Positions 21,884 to 31,347 of a DNA stretch of 64,000 bases are shown piece after piece. The position numbers and the translations under genes are program-made. This DNA is from Episyrphus balteatus (taxonomy: Eukaryota; Arthropoda; Insecta; Diptera; Syrphidae). Under the pieces are notes generated by a model. It worked only from the letters and a program-made list of their open reading frames with translations. It did no database searches and had not been told where the DNA came from. Each line of letters starts with the position of its first letter. Position 1 is the first letter of the stretch. The stretch is from positions 46,039,181 through 46,103,180 of the forward strand of contig NC_079136.1 in NCBI RefSeq assembly GCF_945859705.1, given 5' to 3'.

Positions 21884-23276
21884 TCAAACACTCTGAGCTG
21901 CATCTTCCGGATTCGTCTCAAACACAATAACCTCTCGATTCTCATAGGCCCAAAATTTATGAAACTCAATCAAAATCGATACAACCGTCTCAGCTTGTCC
22001 ACTGAAAATGACAATCATCGTCAAATACAAAAGATTTTAAAGAAAAACAAAAAAAAAAACCATACCAATTAATCAAATCCTGCAGCGTTATCTTATACGG
22101 ATCCTTCGACTTGACCATATCAAATATCTCATCCTTCAAATCCTCAAAACTAACCGGCTGAGCATTCTCCGCCCTAATCTGCTCTTGAATACCCTTAAAA
22201 AAATAGTGCAACGTCGACGCCGTCAAATACCCTTTATGCTCCACATCCAATATCCTAAAAAGATAATGCAACGACTGCGGCTCATGCCGATTGTCCAGCG
22301 CCAACACAAAGTCCAAAAACGTCTTATAATCCATTTCCCCATCATAAGTCCGACATTCGTCAAACACCCTATCCAAAAATACCGACGTAAACGTCCCCGT
22401 TCCATACCCAGCCAATTCCCCCCTACTCAACATTCCATTGTGATCCTTGTCCAAATTCAAATAATTCCCATAAACAGTCAACGCGGACGGCGCCGAAAAC
22501 CAATTCATTTCTTGGCTCTCTTTGGGCGCATCCTCATCTCGCAACTCCAACAATTCGGCCAACAATCCCGACGCCAGAATGTCACGAATTCGAATCTTCC
22601 CAGTGTGCAACGGGTCCAAAAAGAAGAAGAACTTCTTCACCACCGTGCAAACATAGAAACTATGAAACGACTGTTCGACGACATTCAACTGCGACAGTGT
22701 CGGAATAATGTCGATTATATAATTCTCCATGTCGATTTCTCGCAGGTAACCCTGCCCATTGTAATCGTACACGGACAAGCCAATGCGTCCTTGTTGGAGC
22801 CATACTTTGCGCATTGTGTAATTGAATACGGATGTTATCTCGACTTTGGCCGGATAGCCAGAGGAGGATTGCAATTTGGCGAAAAGGGTGGCAGTTAGGT
22901 ATTTGCGACATTTGTCAGTGACAGAGTCGCGAACTTTGAGATAGTCATCGTAGCCAATTAATTGTTGGCCGATCGGAGTGACTTGGGAACTGTTTTTTTC
23001 GAGTATTTCCCAGAGGGAATTTAGTTCTTCATTGTCGAGGAGTTCTTGGGTGCGTTTTTGGAGGAAGAGGGAATGAGCTTCTTTGCGGAGGTTTTGGCGA
23101 ATGTTGTTGGTGCATGGGTCAGGGGGTTTGTAGTAGAATTTGGGGATTGTTTGGAAGGTGGGATGGGATTTTTTGTTTGAAAGTGGGATGGGATTGTTGA
23201 GTTGGTCGGAGGTGGGTTTTTTGTTAGGGAGGAGGAGGTTTTCGAATTCTTTGACAATGTCTGGGTCGAGTTCCAT
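21884..23276 (-). CDS. PPP2R3C: PP2A regulatory subunit B'' gamma (PPP2R3C/G5PR)
   Basis: This encodes the B''-gamma regulatory subunit that binds the catalytic subunits of PP2A and PP5; vertebrate members act in the nucleus and at centrosomes. Exon 1 is 23276-22066 and exon 2 is 22001-21884, separated by a 64-bp intron (GTATGG...TTTTCAG). Joined, they give 442 codons and a TGA, close to the family's ~450. Family signatures are IPKFYYK (44-50), QELLDNEELNSLW (77-89), MRKVWLQQGRIGLSVYD (155-171), FFFFLDPLHTGKI (216-228), NWFSAPSAL (258-266), the canonical EF-hand loop DKDHNGMLSRGE (276-287), and YDGEMDYKTFLDFVLAL (311-327). The final YENRE is typical too. I place the start at 23276 (context CAACAATGG); the in-frame ATG 54 codons upstream would add an F/L/K-rich stretch not known in the family. 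No disabling change is seen. Confidence 0.95.
22002..22065 (-). other. Intron of PPP2R3C, 64 bp
   Basis: On the minus strand it begins GTATGG after AATTG and ends TTTTCAG before TGGACAAGC. Splicing creates a Cys codon across the junction and restores the family's conserved C-terminus. Length and GT-AG ends are typical for small dipteran introns. Confidence 0.9.
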
Positions 23277-23583
23277 TGTTGTTTGAGGATTTTCTTTTAG
23301 AATGCTTATTGAGATGTTTATTTTTAGCAATTTTAGGATGAAAAATTTTCTTTTCAAGTAAAATAGAATACAAACAAAATAAAAATTGAGAAATGTCAAG
23401 CGAGAAATGTCAGTTTGACATTTGGTGACAAGATCCACAAATTATACAGTGATGCCAAATATGAAATTTTTTAAAAATGTTGCCTATTTTTTGGCGAGGT
23501 AAAAAAGATCTACTTTAAAGGTTAAAACAGAATGAACAAGTGACAACAACGTCTATGCAACTAAATGAGTACTTTTTTTTGTA
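23277..23583. other. 5' flank of PPP2R3C
   Basis: This should contain the 5' UTR and promoter of the minus-strand gene. No TATA box or other clear core element is evident. Confidence 0.4.
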
Positions 23584-24360
23584 AGGCCTGGTACGCAGTT
23601 CGAGATAAATTTTATGTCGAATTCCTTTCAATTTTTTGAATCGCCTCAAAAAAATTGAATTTTTGGTGTTAAAAAGGAACATGAAAACAGACCAAATTCT
23701 TTTTGCGATTGTATGTGTGTCATTTGACAACAATTTTTACACGAACGTTAAGCTGAAACCAAAACAATTTCTGCAAAATAAAACCAGATTCCTTTGATCA
23801 ATAATTTTCTTTATTTTCTTCGGTAAAATACATTTATTTTAATCAGAATCAAACGGAAATTGCAGTTATTATTAAGATCTGAGTGAAGATGAAGTAGAAG
23901 GTTAATTATTTTGGCCGTATGCTGTGGTTTTACAGAGAAAAAATTTCGTGAAGACAATCACGAGAAGAAAAGTCACAGTAATTTGACTTTTTCACAAGAA
24001 ATATGCCAGGAAAAAATATATTTTGATCGTACATTGTTTCTTTTTATTTTTTTCATATTTTTCTGCAATAAAAATACGATATACGATTATAATTTACTCT
24101 TTATTTGAAGTTGGTATTCTCAAATAAACAAACAACACGAAGAAAACTTTCAGCTTGACGTTTGAGAAATGTCAAATGTTCCAAGTATGTGTGCAAATCC
24201 ATGTAAATCTATCAAAAAAGAGGGATTAAAAAAAATTCGAATTCTGCTTCGTTTGAGGCGAATTTTTTTTCTATGGAACATGATTTTCAGAAAAAATTCG
24301 CTTCGAGATCGCCGAAAATTCGATTTTTTGATTGAAAGGAATTCGACATTAGTTTCCATA
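23584..24360. repeat. Diverged long inverted repeat
   Basis: GTCGAATTCCTTTCAAT at about 23619 is mirrored by ATTGAAAGGAATTCGAC at about 24334. Beyond it TTCGCCTCAAA/TTTGAGGCGAA, GGAACATGA/TCATGTTCC and TGACATTT-like words are also mirrored, so the region is an old TIR element of about 0.75 kb. The left end AGGCCTGGTACGCAG resembles the 15243 MITE; the right end is not preserved. It sits directly upstream of PPP2R3C. Confidence 0.55.
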
Positions 24361-25650
24361 CAAATTATAGAAACAATTTAGCTGAAATGCTAAAATGCAT
24401 CCCATACAAAATATCGGTAAACCACTTTTTACCGAAAATGAGGTAACAGGTGTTTTTTTTATTACCATCGGTCTTAACTGGACAAAAAAAAAACACAGTC
24501 AGGGCTAAGCAATTTACATGTTAAATACAACAACATTTTAGTCCCTTGCGCTCCCAAATAGCACAACAGCTTCTGTAAATTGAAATCGAGCAGGTTCTAC
24601 TTTTTATACAGCTTGTAGGTATTAAGCTTGCTTCAGAATTTAAGTGCTTATAGAAGTTCGGACTTGTTTAACAACTTCTAATAAGTTGCTTAAATACTAT
24701 TAAAGAAACTAAGACGAAGAAAGCTTATTTTTTTTATAAGCCTGTTTAATGAATTTATAGAAGCTTTACAGAAATTACCAAGTTTTGTATTTGATTTTTG
24801 GGTTTGATATTAAATAATCTAGCTCGGGCACTTTTTGGTTTTGACATTGAATAATTTAGCTCGGATATTTTTTTGCTATTTTAACTGATTAAGTTTTTGA
24901 TTTCATTAATGAAAATACTAGGATGGCCGAGTTGGTAGAGTGGTAGACTACCACCATCAAGCAGAGACGAAGTTCGATTCCTGGGTGTGGTAAAAAATTA
25001 TATGCTTTTAAAATTATTATTAATTAGATATACTAAAAACTAATGGAATGTTATATATAATATCAGATCAAAAGATAAAATTCAGGATTTAAAACCAGTT
25101 AAAAAAGAATTCTTTTTGTTTTTGTAGTTTTTTTTTTTTAATTTCGATAAGACATGTATTAAAGAGCTATACAAGCTCTTCCAAAGCTATCTGTCAAATC
25201 TCAAAACTTCGGTAGAGCTTCGGTAAAGCTTCGTTTAAGATCCTTATAGAGAGTCAAACTAGTATAACGTTCTCCTTTTTCCAATCCCAACAACCTTACT
25301 AAAGTTTAAAAGAAGCTGAAATGTAGCTTTTGTAATACCTTAACCGAAGCTGAAATGTTAGTTGTCTAATTTTGCTTTATGCCATTTTGCTTCATTATGA
25401 AATGAACCCCACAGGCAGATTTATTAGTGTGTAGAACATAAGCCCTGGGAGACTTTATGATCACCTAGTCATCGAGATCATAACACAGCCGATCAAAAGG
25501 AAGAAAAAGAAGGGGAAGGAAAATAAGAATACCCACTACCAATTTCACTTTTATAAAGGTTTATAGAAGCAACATTATTATCGGTAAAGCTTTATAGAAG
25601 CGAAATTGTACGTTAGATGGAAAACTGTTTCTATGTTGGGCTAGATCGTT
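24361..25650. repeat. Ancient interspersed repeat with a tRNA-like module
   Basis: AATGTAGCTTTTGTAATACC (25320) recurs at 37727 with one change (AATGTAGCTTTTGTAACACC), and the same GCTT(C/T)-rich texture (GCTTCGGTAAAGCTT, AGCTTTATAGAAGC) appears in both places. I treat 24540-25650 and 36780-37752 plus 38917 onward as two diverged copies of one repeat family. No coding potential. Confidence 0.45.
24919..24993 (+). repeat. tRNA-derived SINE or tRNA relic
   Basis: TGGCCGAGTTGG fits the A box and AGTTCGATTCC the B box of an RNA polymerase III promoter, with about 45 bp between them as in tRNA genes. The acceptor stem cannot pair and the T stem has mismatches, so it is not a functional tRNA. A tRNA-derived SINE head is the simplest reading. 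Confidence 0.5.
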
Positions 25651-27740
25651 TCATTTTGATGATCTCTATAAAGATAATTGGCTATAATGAAGCTAACCTT
25701 AAGTATCATGCCAATCATTAATTATGTATATGAAAAGCGAAAGCACAATTAGATTGGGAGGAAGAAATAAGTTAATTTAATTTGTCATCTGACATAACTT
25801 GACCTTGAATTCAAATTTTCACTCGTAGCGCATTTCAATCTTATCAATACTAAATATTTAAGGTTAGCTTTATCGATAGCAAAACGTCCGCTTTTGCAGC
25901 AATACGAGGAAAAACAGTATTAGGAACTCGCACGATTATTGTCCTTAAAGGTAAAAATATTAATTGAAGTTTGTCTCCTCTTCTTTTAACGGCTATGCCA
26001 TTTTACAGAAACGTCAATCAAAACCTCTTACTACAAACGACAGTATTAAATGCGTAATAAAAGTGATTAAATTAATTAAGTATTCATTATATAATAAGGC
26101 GTTATAGACGGAATTTTCTTGCATGCAATTAAAAACAACTCGATTGTCATTGAACTCCATTCACCGCCGCCGATATTCACATGCCATTTATAACATAACC
26201 AAAAACCTATACTCAAAATTCAAGTCATTTATAAGTTATTCATAATTTCAACTGTTATTACTACCATATCTTATTTTAACATCAAAAATAACCTTTTATT
26301 AGAACCTACATACATATTTTGAGTTGAAAATTATTCATTAAAATATCAATACTTATATGTATATCTTTGTTTAACTCGCATTTAATTGTCCATCAAACTA
26401 TAAAGTGACATGATGTATCCTTTTGACAAGTTCGATTGAGAGAATTAAATGCTTCTATTTTCAGATATAATTTCAACCTCATACTCTCTTCGTCTTCATG
26501 CATTTATATAGTAAATATAACCTCAAATTAAATTTTGTTTTCGACAATTCAAAAGCATTTTAAGATGAATAATTAATTCTGTTCTCTGACGTCTGGAAAC
26601 GCACAAACACACAAAATAAGGTACTATGGAAAATGAAAATGTGTGTAGATAGTTTGTATATATAACCTTCAAAATGTCCAACCATTCCCCAAAACTATAT
26701 AGACCATCAATTACTTCAACGAACATTTCAATTATAAGAAATTTATCTTCTTATTGATATTTATAATGGTCTCAGCAATTAGAGAGAGATATGGAATATG
26801 GTTATCTTTAAACACATTAATACGCCCAGATGATGATATCACATAGAAACGTAAGTCCAACGTTACATCACCTAAAAAAAAGTTATATAGAAACCCCATA
26901 GAGAGAGAGAGACAAAAATTGGGTGTAAGAAAACCTTAATCCCATTTATGGCCACAAAACATCACATAAAAGCTTGTCCAACAAGCACCAGCTGAGAATA
27001 ATTTATTAGACCAATTAAGCCGAAAATATTTTGAAAAGTAAACTTAACCTACCTTTATACTCTACCATCATAAGGATCTTTACTTTACGCGTTTTTTACC
27101 TTATAATTTCCTCTCTAGCCCGTTTAAAGAGATACCTTTACCTACGCTTATTTATTGAGCTTCATGTCAGTCAAAGTCATTTTATGGTTGATTTAAGGAT
27201 TTTTAGTTTTTTTTGTTTAAAAAGAGTTTGTTGCGTATTGATTAAAATTATAGGTTATGTCCTCGTACTCCTCAAATTAAATAGTGAATTTGTGATGAAT
27301 AAGATTTATGCATTTCTACTATCATATCGCAGGATGAATATCTACTCTCTATTGGAATGAAACACACCTGTGACCTGTGAGTAGGGCTCATCTCATCTTA
27401 CCGGTCTGAATTGTGTTAAATTATTGATATTTCAATCTACGCTGTGTCTAGAGAAATCATCATTTGGGACATAGTTCCTGGCTTATAAATACATACGTCT
27501 GTTGGGTTATCATTATTTGATGGGGTTGCGAGAATTGAAATTGATTACATTTTGAAGGATGAATTATGTTACGTACCTATATACAAGAGGACTTTCTCTG
27601 AAATTTTGAATATATTTTTAATAGAAAGAAAAATTTAAATATTCCTTAAAACAAAAAATACCATGTTGATGTCCAAGAAAAACTTTTATCACTTTATGAT
27701 TTTATAAAAAGGCATTTTATGAGCGCATTTTATCAGTTTA
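25651..27740. other. Non-coding DNA
   Basis: No supported gene. One 51-base stretch at about 25901-25951 lies between a TTTTGCAG and a GTAAAAAT but has no recognisable product; it is not called. Confidence 0.45.
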
Positions 27741-27929
27741 GTGCTAGGCGAACACATGCGATTTTAGTCGCGCGATTATTCAGTCGCAAAAAAGGATTTC
27801 AATGCCTGTGCACACACATGCTTCCCGCGATTAAAAACTTCAAAATTGTGTCTACAGTCATTGAAATTGTTGTCATCTAATTTGCGACTGAATAATCGCG
27901 CGATCAAAATCGCATGTGTGCGCCTAGCC
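27741..27929. mobile_element. MITE, 189 bp, TA flanks (Tc1/mariner-like)
   Basis: The arms share GCTAGGCG(A/C)ACACATGCGA followed by TTTT and TCGCGCGATTATTCAGTCGC, about 48 bp with few mismatches, and a GC content well above the surroundings. TA lies at both sides (27739-27740, 27930-27931). The element cannot code for a transposase. Confidence 0.75.
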
Positions 27930-29330
27930 TAAAACATCGTCGTAACTGACGCGACGGATTCGAAGGGTCTTAGGAGGTTTATGGGGGAAAGATTATAATT
28001 GGAATTAAAACGTCATCTCAAATGAAACAAAACTTTTGCCTTCAATCGCTAACTATAGGTTAACTTTAAAATAAAATCACTGCAACTAAACACCTCCCCA
28101 AATCTTCATGTCCATACCTTATCACGGGAGAGAACAGTAACCCCCTTCAACAAAACCCTTTTAATTTTGGTAAAATTCAAAGTTCAATTCAATTATCCCA
28201 TCCCCCATCATCATAAACGTCATCATCATCATCATCATATGATTTCCTTTCAAGGCCGGACAAGGGTTGGTCGGTCAATACAATTCCAAAAGAGGTCGCA
28301 TAACCGGTTTATGCCATTCAAAATAATTGTCAATGATGCAGCAGTCATATTGCTGCAGTTCCAGTTTGCCATTGACTTTTGCTTGACTTGACTTGGCAGT
28401 GCATCCGTTGTCCATAAAATTTCATTGTAGTAGGTAAATTGCTTCCAAATCAAACGAACGACGAAAGGAAGCTCAACTATAAAAGCAAGCAATACATTCA
28501 TAAGAGAGAGGTCCTTTCTTCCATTATAACACTCTTTCTGAATTTCTTGCTATTTTACTTCCTTAATATACGTACAGAAAGTGTACCTCTATAAACCTGT
28601 GTGTATGATGGCGCTCATAACCATAATCATTTCAAAAAGTCCTGCATTATTGTGTTAAGAATTTTCGACGAACGACCAACCGACAACGAGTCAACAACAA
28701 AACACTATCAGAAGAAAATGATTCCCAAGGACACAAAGGACGAAAGAGAAGAGTGAAAGACTTGCTTGGATGGACATTTCTAACTGACGACACGACAACG
28801 ATGGAAGATTGAGAAGGAGGTGTCCTTTCTTGTCCACTTTATTTTCTGTTTGCCAGTTGAATAAACCATACATGGATTGTGACCTTTCTGAAGACATTAT
28901 TTTTGTACCTTTATATAGTAAATATACTAGTGCTAGAGCACTCCAATTATGACATAGGAACTGCATTAAGTGATTTGCCAAGAGATTGGTGGTCGATGGT
29001 GTGTACCTATATTGTGTTGGTTTTTAGAGGGGACATCACTTATCCGATAGCATCGTAAGTAAGTTGTGGAACATTGATTTATTGTTGTTTAACAATAAAA
29101 CATTTCTTTAGCATTGTGTTGAGGTCAAAGTGTTATTGAGTGGACAATACGAAACTACTGCGATGCACAATGTTGAATTCAATTTCAGTGCAGTAATTTT
29201 ATAAATTGCACTCAAAAAGGTAGGAAATATTGTTAATAGATTTTTTTTATAGAAAATGTATCTTAAACGGCCAAAATATAAACTTGCCTATCGAATGAAT
29301 ATTACAAAATAATTTCAAATTATAACATAT
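27930..29330. other. Non-coding DNA, possibly regulatory
   Basis: Less AT-rich than average, with a (TCA)n tract at about 28212-28240 and an inverted pair GCAGCA...TGCTGC at 28338-28357. No open frame has a recognisable domain. It could hold regulatory DNA, but nothing specific is identified. Confidence 0.4.
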
Positions 29331-29826
29331 TGTAACGATGAATTACCGAACTACTTTTAAGATAAAAGTCTGAACACACTACCTGCTACAGTAAAGGTAG
29401 AAATGTGAACGGACCTTTAGTAATTAAGAAACTACCCTCTGAACGCATCCAAAGAAATTCCCTCGACTGCTGAATATCCCAAAATATCCCACTGGACTGG
29501 AAGTATGAAGCGCCCCCTCTTGGAAAGGAAGCTTCGAGAAGCAAAGACGAGAACCTTCGAAGACATTCTCGAATTCCGAATTTCAGGTATAAAAGGGCAG
29601 CGTGGACACCGACCGGACACAGTTTAATCTTGAAAGTGAAAGAGTACAGTACAAAGTGAAATAAAGTGTTGCGAATTGTTAGTAGTAAATAAAGTGATTT
29701 AAAAGTGTGTTTGTTTGAGCGAATAATAAAAGTAAATTGAGTTGAAATAAAGTGTGTTCTTATTTGAACGGAAATATAAGTGGAAATTAAATAAGTTTTA
29801 TTGTGAACCCGGAATAAAACATTACA
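29331..29826 (+). repeat. 5' LTR (496 bp)
   Basis: It begins TGTAACGATG and ends ATTACA just before the primer-binding site. It repeats at 34952-35424. It carries the extra block at 29401-29420, bounded by TAG on both sides, so the 3' LTR probably lost it by a short-repeat deletion. Several AATAAA hexamers lie in the second half. Confidence 0.93.
29588..29625 (+). promoter_or_regulatory. LTR core promoter
   Basis: TATAAAAG at 29588-29595 is followed about 30 bases on by ACACAGTTT, an initiator-like site. Transcription of the element would begin here; the matching copy is in the 3' LTR. Confidence 0.6.
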
Positions 29827-29845
29827 TTGGTGTCAGAAAAGTGGA
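29827..29845 (+). other. Primer-binding site
   Basis: TTGGTGTCAGAAAAGTGG immediately follows the 5' LTR, where reverse transcription is primed by a tRNA 3' end. The matching tRNA was not identified. The second element uses a related TCAGAAGTGGGAT sequence. Confidence 0.7.
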
Positions 29846-29977
29846 ATAAAACTTATTTATTTGTGCGAATCAGATAATTTCGCGAATAAAATAAAAAGTG
29901 CGCGTGTGTTTTAACAATAAAAAAAAGTGTAAAACATTTTGAAATAAGTAAAAGTGCTCGCGTTTTGAAAAGTTAAA

Positions 29978-30589
29978 ATGGGTAAAACACTAAATCAGTT
30001 AAGTTTGACTGAGCTTAAGGCGGAATTGACTAAGCGAGGTCTTCCTACTGCTGGATCGAAAAATGACCTCATTATTCGTCTGCAGGATTATTTAACCCAG
30101 AAGAACGAAAATTTGGATACATTTCAATTCGAAGTTGAAATGACAGAAGAACAAGTAAGTAATACTTCCGATATGTCGTCCATGGTGGCTGTTCTCCTTG
30201 CCAAATTGGAAGAACAACGTAATGAACAGAAGGATGAACAGAAAAATCTTCTTGAACAAATTGAGACACAACGCAAGGAACAGAGAGAACAAATAGAAAA
30301 ACAACGCACAGAGCAAAAGAGTGAACAACAGAATCTTCTCGAAAAAATGGAGAAACATCTAGAAGAACATCGCGATGAGCAAAAGAACCTTCTAGAAGAA
30401 CAGAAGAATATTTTAGAGGGAAAGCTTGGTGATTTCGAGAAGAAGTTCACTGCTCTTGACGTGTCGAAGAAAACAAAGAAAAGCTGTTGGCAATGGACAC
30501 AAAGTTCGAAGAGAAATTCCAAGACATTACTAAAGAGTTGGACAAGGTTCGAAAAATTAAGGTGCGAGAAAGTTCTGGTGAGTATTTAA
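29978..30589 (+). pseudogene. gag, 5' part (SAP domain and coiled coil), frameshifted
   Basis: ATG at 29978 opens a frame with an N-terminal SAP-like motif (LNQLSLTELKAELTKRGLP, then GSKNDLIIRLQDYL, residues 4-39), a fold normally used for DNA binding, then a long Q/E/K-rich coiled coil of heptads (about 70-165). After about 30466 the frame turns into non-gag sequence and stops at 30589, while the coiled coil continues in the -1 frame from 30460. The shift lies in the A-rich stretch 30466-30480, so one base has been lost (or misread). The same order of SAP domain then coiled coil is found in the unrelated-looking element at 58755. Confidence 0.85.
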
Positions 30590-31347
30590 AGAAGAAAGAA
30601 ATCCATCCACCAACCTTTGATGGACAAAGTTCTTCTTCAATCTACAAGAAACAGTTTGAGGCAGCTGCCACAACCAATGGCTGGGATGACGAAGACAAAT
30701 GCATAGCGCTGACTCTTGCTCTTAGAGGTCCTGCTGCTGAGTTATTACAAACTTTACCACCAGAGAAGAATGGTAACTTTAACGCTCTTGTTCAGGTAAT
30801 TGAAAAACGCTTTGGAGATGGCCATATGCAAGAAGTCTTCCGCGTCCAACTGAATACAAGAGTCCAGAAAAGAGGAGAAACTCTGCAACAACTCCAAGCT
30901 GATATTGAAAGGTTGGCTCATCTGGCATATCCGAAAGCAGGAGACGATATTATCAGTCAGTTTGCGACAGAAGCCTTTATTCGTGCTGTATCTGATACAA
31001 ATCTCCAGCGAGTGATTCGGACAGCCGGAAAACATTCCCTTCCTGAAGCATTAGCGTTCGCACTAACTATGGAAGCAGCAGAACAGGCTTCTCAAGGCGT
31101 TCATCGGGTAAGAGAAGTTGCAGTGGAGGAATGCTCTTGTCAAAAACTCGCAATCCAAAGAAACCAGCGAGATGGAGCTGCTCGATGCTGGAACTGTAAC
31201 AAGACCGGACATCTCCAGCGGCAGTGCAGATTGCCAACAAGAAGAACTGCTTGCCAACACTGTGGAAACAGGAATATTGCCCAACAACAGGTAAGCGATA
31301 CAACCAACACTCATCCTCAACTTGATTCCCATTCGGGAAACGAGTAA
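30460..31347 (+). pseudogene. gag, 3' part (capsid-like and zinc knuckle)
   Basis: This frame continues gag after the frameshift. It contains the end of the coiled coil, a capsid-like region (PPTFDGQSSSSIYKKQFEAA, GWDDEDKCIALTLAL, AELLQTLPP, FRVQLNTRVQK) as in Ty3/Gypsy gag, and one CCHC knuckle CWNCNKTGHLQRQC. A second knuckle begins as CQHCG but has neither the His nor the last Cys, so it is either lost or absent in the family. The stop at 31345-31347 lies just past the -1 frameshift site that joins gag to pol. Confidence 0.85.

Noticed and set aside
22185..22898. Long plus-strand open frame of 237 codons
   Set aside because: It is the antisense shadow of the PPP2R3C coding exon; the minus-strand frame has clear family motifs and this one has none.
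21990..23438. PPP2R3C start at the upstream ATG (23438)
   Set aside because: The 54 extra residues are F/L/K-rich and absent from the family; the ATG at 23276 has a better context and gives the expected length.
24919..24993. Functional tRNA gene
   Set aside because: A and B boxes fit, but acceptor and T stems do not pair, so only a tRNA-derived repeat is supported.
25901..25951. Possible 51-bp micro-exon between TTTTGCAG and GTAAAAAT
   Set aside because: One frame is open, but the donor is weak and the short peptide matches nothing I know.
27031..27360. 109-codon plus-strand frame
   Set aside because: Hydrophobic composition follows from T-rich DNA; there is no domain and no splice or start evidence.
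29432..29620. 62-codon minus-strand frame repeated at 35033-35221
   Set aside because: It appears twice only because it lies in the LTR; it has no coding signal.
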